DNA from: Campanula takesimana
Lineage: Eukaryota > Streptophyta > Magnoliopsida > Asterales > Campanulaceae
Assembly: GCA_026119855.1 (NCBI GenBank)
Contig: JAOWBW010001447.1
Span: 124,001-188,000 of the forward strand
Reading direction: 5' to 3'
DNA length: 64,000 bases
The stretch's first letter is position 1; each line of letters opens with the position of its first letter. Below are positions 54,318-64,000 of the stretch, piece after piece. A program made the position numbers and the translations under genes. The notes under the pieces were generated by a model. That model was not told where the DNA came from. It did no database searches and was given only the letters and a program-made list of their open reading frames with translations.

Positions 54318-54749
54318 ATGGCCCCCAAAAAGGATTGTATGGGGTTCTTTCCCTTAGACTATGATACCTCGGACTCGAATCAGGGTCCTGGTAGCAAAAA
54401 ATCAGCGGGCGGCAGTGATTCCACCAACTCTTCTGCTTCATCTGAGCCTTCAAAACCTGACGATGATTCCCCTACCAACAACAATGAGGAAAAGTCTCCC
54501 AAAGTTCTTTTCGAATCAGATGACGCCCCTTCGAGCGAAGAGAGCTCCAAGAGTGGCGGATCAAAAGATGATAGCGACAATCCTGATGAATCCGGAGGTG
54601 AATCCAGCGGTGGTAATGAAGACGGTGCCGGCGGAGGCGGTGAAGATGCTGAGAGGGGTGGAGAAGAATTTGGTTACGAGTCTGAATACGACGGAGGTGA
54701 TGAAGGAGGCAATGATGCGGATGACGAGGAGTCAGTGGGATCTTCTTGA
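54318..54749 (+). CDS. Acidic low-complexity protein, second antisense unit of the Tat element
   Basis: An intact 143-residue frame starting MAPKKDCMGFFPLDYDTSDS in a good context (GCC ATG G). The protein is dominated by Ser, Asp, Glu and Gly, with repeated GGE/GGD and SSEESS patterns and no hydrophobic core or known domain. It lies between the Transposase_28-type gene and the 3' end of integrase, on the strand opposite to pol, with its own TATA. I do not recognise it. A disordered acidic protein or a remnant C-terminal exon of the antisense gene are possibilities. Confidence 0.6.
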   Translation: MAPKKDCMGFFPLDYDTSDSNQGPGSKKSAGGSDSTNSSASSEPSKPDDDSPTNNNEEKSPKVLFESDDAPSSEESSKSGGSKDDSDNPDESGGESSGGNEDGAGGGGEDAERGGEEFGYESEYDGGDEGGNDADDEESVGSS

Positions 54750-54943
54750 ACTAGGCTCTTAGGTTTTTCTTTTTGCTTCTTTTGCATGGCTACGGCCCCA
54801 GCTAGTTGTGGGGTCGCCTTTTAAATATGCCTGTAGACACAGGCGCTAGGATGCATATATAAAAACTAGTATGTTTATTACATCTTTTGCCAAGTTTATT
54901 TCACAACTTTTCTATCTCGTACTTCTATTACAAAACTTTTACA

Positions 54944-56150
54944 TTAATTGTAGTACTTCTTGAGATGGTCACTGTGCCAAGCACTCTTGATGTCTTTCCC
55001 GTCTTTATCTCGGAGGCGATAAGTGCCTTCTTTGATTATTCTGGCGATCTGAAAAGGTCCTACCCAGTTTGGCCTTAACTTATTGAATCCGGGCTCTTTG
55101 CCTGTGACCTCGGCCTTCCTTAAGACCCAATCTCCGACCTCGAAACTTCTTTTGCGGACTCTTTTGTCATGGTGGAGTTTTGCCTTCTTTTTGTAATTCT
55201 CCATTTTAGCTCGGGATTCTAACCTTCGCTCTTCCAAGTAATCTAGATTTTTTCTTCTTGATGCTTCATTACTCGCTTCGTCGAAGTAAGTTACTCGTGT
55301 GGAGGGGAGTCCGACCTCGACGGGAGCCATCACCTCGGACCCATATGCGAGAGAGAACGGGGTTTCTCCTGTGGAATTTCGACGAGTGGTCCGAACTACC
55401 CATAACGCGGTGTTGAGTTCGTCTAACCATTTTCCCCCTCGTCCTTCCAAGTTTTTCTTGAGTGCCACCATGATAAGTTTGTTTGTTACCTCAGCTTGTC
55501 CATTTCATTCAGGTCGGGCGACTGATGACTTAGTATGCTCTATTCGAAGTCGTTGGCACTCAGCTGTAAACCTTGTCTGGAATTGAGTTCCATGATCTGA
55601 TATAATTACCCGGGGGAGTCCATATCGGCACCAGATGTAGTCATGCACGAAGTTCATCACATTCGCTTCTGTTAAACTGGCCAATGGCTTTGCTTCAGGC
55701 CACCTTGTAAAATAGTCCACGGCGACTACGACGTGGGTCATTCCATTCTGGGCTTTAGGAAAGGGCCCAATCAAGTCGATTCCCTATTTATCCCATGACC
55801 ATGTTGGGACAAGTACTGTCTGCTCAGTGGCTGGTAAACGAGGAATGTCGGCGAAGCGTTGGCACTTGTCATATTTTCTGACATACTCCTCGGCATCTTT
55901 CCTCATTGTGGGCCAGTAATACCCATGGGCTAAGATTTTGTCTGATAGAGTGCGAGCTCTGGGGTGGCCCCCACAGACCCCTTCATGGACCTCGTACATT
56001 AAGTTGGTGGTCAGACGGTCATGGACACATCTTAATAAAGGTTTGGTGAAGGACCTTCTGTACAAAATTCCATCCATCACTGTGTACCTTGCTGCTTTTT
56101 TAGGAGTGATAATAGCCCGGTCGGGGTTGTTAGGTGTCACCCCTGCTTCG
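54944..56150 (-). pseudogene. Tat integrase, interrupted
   Basis: Minus strand. An HHCC zinc region is present (VHEGVCGGH...YDKCQRFA; the first Cys of the pair is Tyr), then a stop at 55784. The catalytic core follows with Asp in VAVDYFTRWPEAK and in ISDHGTQF, a stop at 55503 where the family has PQANGQ, the NGQAEVTNKLI Glu, and the C-terminal GPFQI...GTYRLRD...HLKKYY. All pieces share one frame, so the stops are substitutions. Confidence 0.9.
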
Positions 56151-56289
56151 ATATACTCCTGAATTTCATCCACCCAGTCCTTTTCCACCTCGTCGATGGG
56201 CCGGATTGTAATGCGCGAGTTCGCCGGCCATTCGATGAACTCAAGCGAGCAGTTGACGTCGAGCTCGGCGATTTCACTTTCAGTTATCC

Positions 56290-56670
56290 TGGACAGCCAA
56301 TCCGCCTCGAAATTTTCTTCTCGGCAGATCTGATTTAGCTCGTAGTATTCAAAGCTTTGAAGGAGAGTTCTCACCATGTCCATGTACTGGGCTAAGACGG
56401 GGTGTATAGCCTCATATTCCTCTTTGACCTGATAAACCACCAACTGAGAATCGCTGTTTATGATTATATTGGGTATATTCATGTCACTGGCCAACTCTAT
56501 CCGTCCTATCAATGCCTCATATTCTGCTTGATTGTTTGAGGCCTCAAATTTGAACCTTAACGCACTTTTAAACCGATCTTGCTCCGGAGAGATTAGCAGT
56601 ATTCCTGCCCCACTATTTGCTTTGCTAGATGACCCATCAACATATAGGGTCCAGCATTGGCTTGGCCTGC
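56290..56670 (-). pseudogene. Archaeal-type RNase H (aRNH) of the Tat element
   Basis: WTLYVDGSSSKANSGAG, NNQAEYEALIGRIELA and NSDSQLVVYQVKEEYEA carry the Asp-Glu-Asp catalytic residues of the second RNase H that distinguishes Tat elements. This segment is uninterrupted, but it is joined to RT by a degraded linker (56670-57051) with several stops. Confidence 0.85.
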
Positions 56671-57051
56671 TCGCCTGCGAGCTGGATGCTCTATTATTTG
56701 TTGCCTCCGCTTCTTTTGCTTTTCCCTTTTCTTTGCCGAGCTGAGCTTCCTCGAGCCGGAATGAGGTTTCCGCGACGAAGTCGACTAAGGCCTACGCTTT
56801 GATTGCTCTTCTCGGGGCATACATTATTTGGAACTACGTAAGCTCAATTTCCCAAGTCATAAGTCTTCCTGAGGATTCCGGTTTATGCAGAACCCTTCTT
56901 AACGGCGAATCGGTTAGCACAGTTATGGGATGAGCAGAAAAGTAAGCTCGTAACTTCCGAGCTGCAACAAGCAAGGCGTATGATAACTTTTTAACATTAA
57001 GATACGCCCTTCAACGGCGGACAAAGCCTTTGATACATAATAAATTGGTTT

Positions 57052-58079
57052 TTAGGAATTATATTCTTCCCTTACAAGAACAGCAGCTACTGCCAGATCA
57101 GTAGCGGCTAAATAAAGAAAAAGCTCTTCTCCTAATTTCGGGCTGCTCAAAAGCGGTGGCTGGCCCAAGTATTTTTTGACCTCGTTGAAGGCCATGTCGC
57201 ACTCCGGGGCCCATTCAAAGCCTTTACCCCCTTTCAAAATTTTAAAGAAAGGAAGGCACTTTTCCACGGATCTTGATATGAAGCGACCCAAAGCTGTGAT
57301 CCTTCCGTTCAGTTGTTGTACGCTTTTGATGGATCGGGGCAGAGTCATGTTGACAAAGGCCTGAATTTTTTCCGGATTAGCCTCAATGCCTCTTTGATTG
57401 ACCATAAACCCTAGGAATTTCCCAGCTCGGACTCCAAAAGCACATTTGCTCGGATTCAACTTCATGTTGTTGCGGCGCAAATTTTTAAAGGTTTCCTTGA
57501 GGTTGACCTTGTGGGAGCTCTCTTTGGTTTTGATCACCATGTCATATATATAGGCTTCAATGTTTCTTCCCAATTGATCCTTGAAGACAATGGCAATCAT
57601 TCTTGAGTACGTGGCACCGGCATTCTTGAGTCCGAATGACATCATTAGATAGCAGTAAGTTTTGTCCGCGGCGTAAAAGCAGGTTGAAGCGTAATCTTCC
57701 GGTGCCATTTTTATTTGGTGATAGCCTGAATACGCGTCGATGAAGCTCAGTATTCGGTGCCCAGCTATGGAGTCCACCAGTTGATCTATGCGAGGTAAGG
57801 GATAGCAGTCTTTTGGACATGCTTTGTTCACATCTGTGAAGTCAACGCACATTCTGAGCTTCCCACTGGCCTTAGCCACCATGACGACGTTGGATAGCCA
57901 CTTAGGATACAAATCTCCTTGATAATTCCAGCTTTGACCAACCTTGCTACCTCTTCTTTTATGGCTGCCTTCCTGTCCAGGGCGAAATAGCGAGGTTTTT
58001 GCCGGATCGGGGTGAAAGCATCACTGTCATTGAGTTTGTGCACAATTACTTCCTCACTAATGCCTTCCATATCCTCCAC
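57052..58079 (-). pseudogene. Tat reverse transcriptase, frameshifted, altered catalytic box
   Basis: Pieces 58079-57828 (VIVHKLN...IRQKPRYFA) and 57912-57052 (LRMCVDFTDVNKACPKD, DAYSGYHQIKM, YLMMSFGLKNAGATY, RRNNMKLNPSKCAFG) are in different frames. Another shift separates them from the protease frame near 58046-58079. The catalytic box reads YIYDMVIK instead of YIDDMV: the first Asp codon GAT is TAT. Confidence 0.9.
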
Positions 58080-59290
58080 TTTCCATCGAAAACTTCTAAG
58101 TTATTGCGAAGGACTTCTATTATCAGCTTTCTTTCCTGTGGGTCAATTTCCAGGCCTACCTTGATATTTTGCTCGGGATATTCCGGATTGATTATGATTT
58201 CTTCCAGTTCATCGTTTGGTAGTATGTATGGGACCTCGCGGTCGATTAGGGATTCGAGGACGAGCTCGATTTGCGGCTCATTCCTCTTCTGCCTTCTGCT
58301 TTTTCTCACTTCGGCTCGAGAAGAATGGAAAGAGATAGTGCCGATGTGCATAGTTTCTTTTGTATTGACCTCGGGAACAACCACTACCGTGGTTTCACTG
58401 AGTTTTGGCCTCACCGAGCTGGTGGCTGCCGCCTCTGCTCTTTTCCTCTTTAGGATTCCATTCAGTAGATCATCCGGTTTGTTTTTGATACATGCCACTC
58501 TGGCAGGAGTACTGAATTTCACTTTCTGATGGGGGATGGATGCTATAATTCCCAGGGCAGCCTGGGCCGTCATTCCCAATATGGCGTTGAAATGTGATTT
58601 CAGATCAATCACCATGAAATTTACTTTGGCGGTTTTGGAGAATTCCTTCTCTCCGATCGTCACCTCGAATTCAATCATCCCCATGACTTTGACGGTGTGG
58701 TTGGTAAAACCATCCAGCAGGCCTGCGTAGGGGGCCAGCTTTGCCTGTTCCATGCCCATCTTTTTCAAACAATGAAAATAGAGGATGTCCCTTGATGCAT
58801 CGGTATCTATTAAGACCCTTCCGATGTCGGCGCGCCCCACAGCGATGTCAATAGTGAGTGGTTGAGTTGAGTGGAATAAGGTAGCAGCGAGCTCGGAGCG
58901 TTTGAAAGATATCGCTTCTTCCTCCTCTTGAGGGATTGGAGGAATTAGGTATACCCTTTGTAGCCTCCTGATCTGAGTTTCCAACTGGGTATTGCTAACC
59001 GGCTCGACCCTGATAAAGTCAATGCGTAGTCGTCTGTTATCTCTTTCGGGCTCGGGCTCGGCGGTATTTTTTCCCGGACCTTTGTTGTTCCCAGTATTCT
59101 TCGTCCTCGCTACCCACTCTTTCAACTTTCCTTGGTCTACCTGCCCTTGCAATGCCCTTTTCAGGTTCATGCAGTTTTCCGTGGAGTGCCCGTGGTCGCT
59201 ATGATACGTACAGTATTGGTTCGGATCACGCTGCCACGCAGGTTTGTTCAATGGAGGTGGTTCCGGCAATTCCACCGATCTCATTACCAC
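58046..59290 (-). pseudogene. Tat zinc-knuckle and protease region
   Basis: A 414-codon open stretch in the gag frame. It contains a knuckle-like YCTYHSDHGHSTENC (59180-59225), a Lys/Glu-rich linker, the protease RVLIDTDASRDIL (active-site DTGAS changed to DTDAS) and the following FNAILGMTAQAALG block. It runs into the RT start, where the frame is lost. Confidence 0.88.
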
Positions 59291-59399
59291 CTCTCTCGGG
59301 CTTTGAAGGGAGTGAAGTTGTTTTTGAATGAGTTGGTTCGTTGAGTGCGGTTTCTTCCAGGCCGCGAGCTCGTTTCAGGCTCTGTTTTGAACTCGATTC

Positions 59400-60562
59400 A
59401 TTCTTTCACGGGCTTCCGGGCCACCTCGGGCACATATTGCTCTTCCGACCCAGCTACGGCCATAGCTCTCTCATGAAACATAACTCTATATCCCTCCTTT
59501 CCAGATCGACGATCTGTTCCGTCATCTTCTGAAAACGGTGATATAGGAGGCCGTGCTTTCCTGGGCTTGCTGGCGGATTCGGATCAAGTCCTCTTTCGGT
59601 CTCGCTGTCACTCTCGCTCCGGCAAACGAGTTGAGGAAATTGCTTCTCAACATATCATAACTGGTGATGGAGCCTTGGTTATGAGCTAGGAGCCAGGACA
59701 GCGCTCTTCCCTGGAAGGTTGAGGCCAGTGCTTTGCACTTAATGGCTTCTGATTCCGTGAATAGGGACATCTAAACTTCGAACCGCCCCACGTGGCTCTT
59801 CGCACTAGTTTCCCCGGAATAAGAATCCAGGCTAGGAAGGCGACGATTGGTGATAGGAGAGTTCTTGATCCTATCTGTGAAGGCGTCTAAGGCTGATGCG
59901 CTCTTTTTCGGGCTCCCCTTTTGCTCTTTCCACAGTTCGTTGATCATTTTTTCCATAGCAGGGGTTATTCCCTGAGTTCCCGCGGTCCTGCCGCTTCGGG
60001 TTTCTCGGGTTATTCCCCTGGTGTTATGCTTGGACAGCGCTTTATGATGTTTATTTTTCGAGGAAGAAAGATTCCTTCTTGGTTGGGATTCTCCCTCACC
60101 TTCAGGTTCCCCTTTTGATTCCTCCTTGTCTTCCTGATCATAGTATTCGTCGTTGTCCTCGTCAGAGTTGTCATTGACATTTTCGCTCTGAAATTTGCTA
60201 GGGCCGGGCTTGTCCACGTGGGATTTTCTAGCCTTCTGGGCCCTATCATCCCCTTCCAATAGCCTGATGGTTTGAGTATTGATTTGCAATTATTGGGCCA
60301 CCAGGCGTGACTGTTCCTGGAGGGCGGCTAACATGAGCTTCCTCTGGTCAGTCATGGGTGGGGGTGCTTTTGTGTTCTTCGAAGCAGTGATCTGTGTTCT
60401 TAGATCAGCATCCCGTCTCTTTTGAGATGGGTTTTTAGAGAACCCACTCTTGCTTCCGAGACGGTCATGAATCGACTTTCCTTCAGACGCGGCTCTAGGC
60501 CTGGTGGCTGAAGGGGTCATTAGTTCATGTGCTTGAATTGGCTTTTTTCCATTTCCAGCCAT
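59400..60562 (-). pseudogene. Tat gag, interrupted by stops
   Basis: Starts MAGNGKKPIQAHEL at 60562. Stops at 60290 and 59771 fall in the same frame. 59770-59522 holds the Retrotrans_gag block (CKALASTFQGRALSWLLAH, YDMLRSNFLNSFAG, QAQESTASYITVF). The middle (60289-59771) is charged, with a Glu/Asp-rich stretch. Confidence 0.87.
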
Positions 60563-60673
60563 TTCAACCGTTTAGTAATGTGAAGCTATTTTTATGTTCG
60601 TGAGGAACTGGTGAGTGTTAATGGTATCAAGAGATACTAGTTTCTCGTGGAAAAGATTACTAGAGATAGTAAA

Positions 60674-60696
60674 TTCGATTCCCGGCAATGGAACCA
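60674..60696 (-). other. Tat primer binding site (tRNA-Glu type)
   Basis: The plus strand TTCGATTCCCGGCAATGGAACCA equals the 3' end of plant tRNA-Glu with one mismatch (given here only as a 23-base site; key part CCCGGCAATGGAACCA). The minus strand therefore reads TGGTTCCATTGCCGGGAATC one base after the 5' LTR. Confidence 0.82.
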
Positions 60697-60697
60697 C

Positions 60698-61271
60698 TGA
60701 TGACGCCACGGAAATCGGGGTCAATATATTGGATGGATATCTGGATTTTAATCACTGGTTCACCTGTTAACACAACAAAGACAATGAAACCGTCAAGGCC
60801 AAGGCCGGGGTTGATCCCAGCTTAGACCCTCGGGCGTAAGAGTAAGATTCTCTTGGGAGTCTATGAACAAGGCGTGGAATGCCTTGGGAGAGAAGTTTAG
60901 AGTTCTCTGTGTGTTTTAGTGTGTGTACGGGGTTGGTCATACCTGAGAGAGAGGTAGAAAAAGGCTTATATATGCCCCCTTTTACCCAACGGTCCGACCG
61001 TAGGTCTAGGAGTAGACTTTACCAACTTGGCCATGAGTCGCCCTGTGATAGGTCGGCATTTCGGACTTGACAGGCTCTGACCAAGGGATGTCGTGATGGG
61101 ACGCATTCGGCGCCGTGCATGGTAGATGGACAAGGAAGTCCATGGGTCATTTAATGAGATGTGATGGCTCTGATCATACCATTAATGCGGGCTTTATTCC
61201 GGACTCGCCGAGGAGGCCCCGAGCTCGCCGAGGTGGCGGATCCCGGAGACTGAGAGGTGATCTGAGAGCTC
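60698..61271 (-). repeat. 5' LTR of the Tat element, truncated by a CACTA insertion
   Basis: 574 bp matching 49165-49739. It stops exactly at CTC/CACTA. The rest of the LTR is not found in the remaining window. Confidence 0.9.
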
Positions 61272-61511
61272 CACTAGTACAGAATTGGCCTTGGATAGCG
61301 CTTTTTTTGGCTTAGATAGCGCATAAAAGCGCTATGTAAGCGTCCGCTATGGAAGTTAACATAGCGCTTTTTATGCGCTATCTAAGCGACGGAACTTGGA
61401 TAGCGCATAAAAAAGCGCTGTCCAAGTGTATATTTTATGCTATCAAAAGGATCATTTTTTTACGAAAAACCAAGCTAGGATAGCGCATAAAAAGCGCTAT
61501 CCAAGTGTATA

Positions 61512-63100
61512 TTTTTTTAATTTTTTTTTTCCGTGCTGCACCCTTTTCAAATTATATAAATTATAACAAAAAAAATCAAATAAACAAAATTTAATATGAA
61601 GTAACAAACATTTCATTGAACAATAACACTCAACCTTTCATTACATACACCAACAATAATTCTTACAATCATCCACAAGAGTTAGAAACTAACAAGAGTT
61701 GAAGATCTTTGTTCTCGATCATCAATTATATAATTAATCTTACAATCAACAATAATTAGAAAGAAAATTCTTTGGAATACTTATTTTCTACTACTTCCCT
61801 GCCATCTTCTCCTTAAGAAATCGGTTATACAAGTATCCTGCCCAATTAACCTGAAAAATCTTCATTTTTCTTTGAGAATAACACTTGATTCGGTTTATAT
61901 GGGCCAACTGTACCAAAACAAAAAATACAAGACATTTATTAGAAACAACAAAAAAAAAAAATCTGTTTAAGATGGATGAAGTAAAATCACACAGTCCATA
62001 TCAAATAAAATCCTAAACCAGGTTAATACAAGTAATAAGGTCTTGCAAGAGTCTCTTAGAGTGTTTCCCCTCAAAGAGTCAAAATTCTCAGTATGTTTAT
62101 AACAAAGGCATCTACAATTTCACAGGCACCTCATGCAGAAATGATAGTTATATGTGTGTCATAAAAGTTCTAGATACTTTCCCCTGTTTAAGACTACAAA
62201 TCAATTCTTGTTGGACCTAACTGGCAACTTTGTTATATAGGATAGCTGAAATGCAATTGTTAAGATACTAAAAAGAGTAAACCAGAAAAAATATGCTTCA
62301 ATAACATATTCGTGACATAGTAAAAGTTCAGACCAATAGGAGATAGGCTGAGCGTAATTGCTTAATATGGTTGGGAGTTGGCATATAGACCACTAAGGAA
62401 GTATGAATCAATAACATCAACACATTTAAAAAGTTTTGAAAAGAAAGTTGGTCATGTGATGGTCATTTCTCTAGTATCCTCCAATATGAATCAATGTTCT
62501 AAATATAGTAGCCGCTTGTATGTCAAATTATAATTCTTCACTTTCCCCCTTTCAATACGTCAAATTGTAGAAGCCTGATGCCATATGCAATTTATGGCCA
62601 GCTCAAGATTCAAATAACAAGCCTGCATGTACACATACAATAAAAGGATGGGATGGGTTCACTCCTTCCCAACAACACACATACACAGAGACACACTAAA
62701 AGAACCCCAAAATGCAATTCATGCAACACAATTTAACAAGTGCACATTGCTAAATGAAATAAAAAGAAAAAGAGGGTAGATAAGTTACATGTTTTTCCAT
62801 AGTACAAGCCTTGTCAGATGAATTAGGAATCTCATAATAAAACACTTAGAAATTGAGTGCCAACCCCAATCTAATTGGGTGAGTTGGTGCCAGATCTGTA
62901 AGTGCAATTTCCTACAACAACCAAATTAAGTAAAATCAGCATAATTCAATCACTCACTACTCACTGAACCAAACCACATAAATTTGAATCCATACCCTCG
63001 ATCCCTAATTTTGCATCCACAAACAAAATCCTTATAGATCAATAAAATAAAGAATCAATTTACATAAACGAATATTCATTCAGGCTCCCGCCCCAAAATG
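61512..63100. other. CACTA interior or flanking DNA, no recognized gene
   Basis: AT-rich. Splice-like motifs are present on the minus strand (near 62900, tgcacttacag), but no family could be named. Confidence 0.3.
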
Positions 63101-63105
63101 AATAT

Positions 63106-63419
63106 TACCTCCGTCCTAAAATGTTCTTTTCACTTTTTTTCGACATTACAACGAATGAACTTTGAGGATAATACATATTATGAATTCAACCAAAAATCAT
63201 TGCTCAAAGTTCCTTCGTAGTAACGTCGAAAAGAGTTGAAAGATCATTTTGGGAAGGGGGGGGGGGAGTATTCATTATGAGAATTAAATCAATCTAAAAT
63301 CATTAACAAGTTTTAGATTTTCATTATGAGAATTAAATCAACCTAACATCATTGCTCAAAGTTCATTAATAGTAACGTCAAAAAAATGTGTGGAGATCAT
63401 TTTGGGACAGAGGGAGTAT
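63106..63419. mobile_element. Compound Stowaway-like MITE with two right ends
   Basis: Left TACCTCCGTCCTAAAATG. First right end ATCATTTTGGGAAGGGGGG...AGTA at 63244-63271, second ATCATTTTGGGACAGAGGGAGTA ending 63419. Arms AATTAAATCAACCTAACATC and ATTGCTCAAAGTTC recur. Lies just below the TOPLESS exon, probably in its intron. Confidence 0.7.
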
Positions 63420-63517
63420 AAGACTAAGAGACCGACAAAAGAAGTTAATAATATCATATTTATCCCTGAAACAAGCTTTTACGACAGACCCTTGATACAT
63501 GAGTAAGGATACTTCAC

Positions 63518-63646
63518 CTCTCCAAGCCTAGCATTGTATATCTGAATAGTAGAATCCTCCATTCCAATGGCAATAATATTGTTGTCTTGAGGATGGAATG
63601 CCAAAAATGTGGCTGCAGGAGGTGGAGGCATGAAACTCGTAATGAC
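63518..63646 (-). CDS. TOPLESS/TOPLESS-related corepressor, one WD40 exon
   Basis: A 43-codon exon on the minus strand, VITSFMPPPPAATFLAFHP through DNNIIAIGMEDSTIQIYNAR to LGE. This is a near-invariant WD40 stretch of plant Groucho/Tup1-type corepressors of the TPL/TPR family. The acceptor is attcag/GTC and the donor GAG/gtgaag, both phase 0. No preceding exon is seen up to 64000 and no following exon below 63518. It is thus either part of a gene reaching past the edge with large introns or a fragment carried by the CACTA element. The exon itself is intact. Confidence 0.85.
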
Positions 63647-63679
63647 CTGAATATGCCATTAACATACATTATGTTTAGT

Positions 63680-63780
63680 ACTCCCTCCGTCCCTTAATAA
63701 ATGTCACAATTTCCTTTTTAGTCCATCCCAAATAGCATAAACATTTTCTCAAAATAAATAAATAAATAGCATAAAGATTG
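63680..63780. repeat. Stowaway-like MITE left end
   Basis: TACTCCCTCCGTCCCTTAATAAATGTC starts here. No matching right end before the window edge. Confidence 0.5.
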
Positions 63781-63920
63781 GATCATAACCATGTAAACTA
63801 AAAATTACAATGATATGGGAAAACTTACATGCTAATGGCCTTCATATTGGCTTGAGCAGAACTCTCGATCTCAAGACATAACAAAAAAATCTCTGAACTG
63901 CAATCTCAAGTTCTCAACCC

Positions 63921-63965
63921 TCCCTCCCTAACCCCTGTACATTCCCTCCCTAACCCCTGTACATA
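63921..63965. repeat. 22-bp tandem duplication
   Basis: CCTCCCTAACCCCTGTACAT occurs twice in a row. Confidence 0.8.
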
Positions 63966-64000
63966 GCCAAACAAAGCGAAATCCTCTCATAACCAATTGA

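Larger units (their letters stand above)
49165..61271 (-). mobile_element. Ty3/gypsy Tat-lineage retrotransposon with antisense genes, degenerate, 5' LTR cut by CACTA
   Basis: Minus-strand order: 5' LTR part (60698-61271), tRNA-Glu-type PBS (60674-60696), gag (60562-59400), protease (about 58850-58780), RT (58079-57052), archaeal-type second RNase H (about 56660-56290), integrase (about 56130-54944). A 3 to 4-kb region of plus-strand ORFs then precedes the 3' LTR (from 49165). The additional RNase H and antisense ORF are hallmarks of the Tat group of Ty3/gypsy. Stops, frameshifts and altered active sites show that it is dead. Confidence 0.9.
61272..64000. mobile_element. CACTA (En/Spm) transposon, left end; right end not in window
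   Basis: Starts CACTAGTACAGAATTGGCC, a CACTA terminus, next to CTC (candidate 3-bp duplication). Subterminal repeats (TAGCGCATAAAAAGCGCTAT and its inverse) occur about five times in 61290-61510. No CTAGTG-type opposite end appears by 64000, so the extent is uncertain. A short minus-strand exon-like stretch (about 61797-61852, NWAGYLYNRFLKEKMAGK, stop) is of unknown identity. No transposase was recognized. Confidence 0.75.

Noticed and set aside
54361..54762. 133-codon Met/Lys/Thr-rich frame
   Set aside because: An alternative frame of the acidic antisense ORF at 54318-54749, which has the better start context and TATA spacing.

Overview
This is a repeat-rich plant nuclear segment. It holds a few spliced host genes in a sea of nested transposable elements. 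Evidence for a plant: a split class A heat-stress factor gene, a three-exon nuclear gene for an organellar ribosomal protein S16, a TOPLESS-type WD40 exon, Stowaway-type MITEs with CTCCCTCCGTCCC ends, and Ty1/copia, Ty3/gypsy, LINE, CACTA, hAT-like and MULE-like elements. The gene content suits a flowering plant, probably a eudicot with a large genome. The species cannot be named from what is visible.

Layout. 1-3557: minus-strand Ty1/copia element (Tork/TNT1-like), cut by the window edge, with its 5' LTR at 3104-3557. 3558-7483: MITEs and a hAT-like element. 7484-15266: nuclear rps16 on the minus strand, three exons (116 aa); its two introns (3.8 and 3.6 kb) are packed with MITEs, a LINE remnant, copia fragments and a degenerate copy of part of a CCCH zinc-finger gene. 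15464-17258: MULE-like element with about 250-bp inverted termini, lying between divergent rps16 and the CCCH gene. 17354-21870: broken CCCH zinc-finger gene (C3H65/EMB1789-like). 22000-24000: MITEs and GAGCTCG-rich hAT-like repeats. 24503-26356: intact class A heat-stress transcription factor (two exons, 403 aa). 27400-34180: MITEs, a copia solo LTR with a perfect TSD, a 1.4-kb hAT-like element and an internally deleted LINE. 34180-34263: tRNA-Leu(CAA).

35389-44511: a recent non-autonomous LTR retrotransposon with 3.9-kb LTRs around only 1.29 kb of non-coding interior (LARD type, Tekay/Del-like polypurine tract), inserted in a MITE. 44693-47574: probable MULE carrying a 90-bp hairpin minisatellite. 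48232-49133: palindrome-bounded GGCATA repeats. 49165-61271: a Ty3/gypsy Tat-lineage element on the minus strand, with gag-pol broken by stops, frameshifts and altered catalytic motifs. Between its integrase and its 3' LTR lie two plus-strand (antisense) transcription units, each with its own TATA box; one encodes a Transposase_28-type protein, the other an acidic protein. 61272 onward: the left end of a CACTA transposon inserted in that element's 5' LTR, followed by a minus-strand TOPLESS WD40 exon (63518-63646).

The likely functional host genes are rps16 (organellar translation), the heat-stress factor and the tRNA. The TOPLESS exon may belong to a gene continuing past the right edge or may be a captured fragment. 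Most of the rest is mobile DNA, and its nesting gives a relative insertion history.
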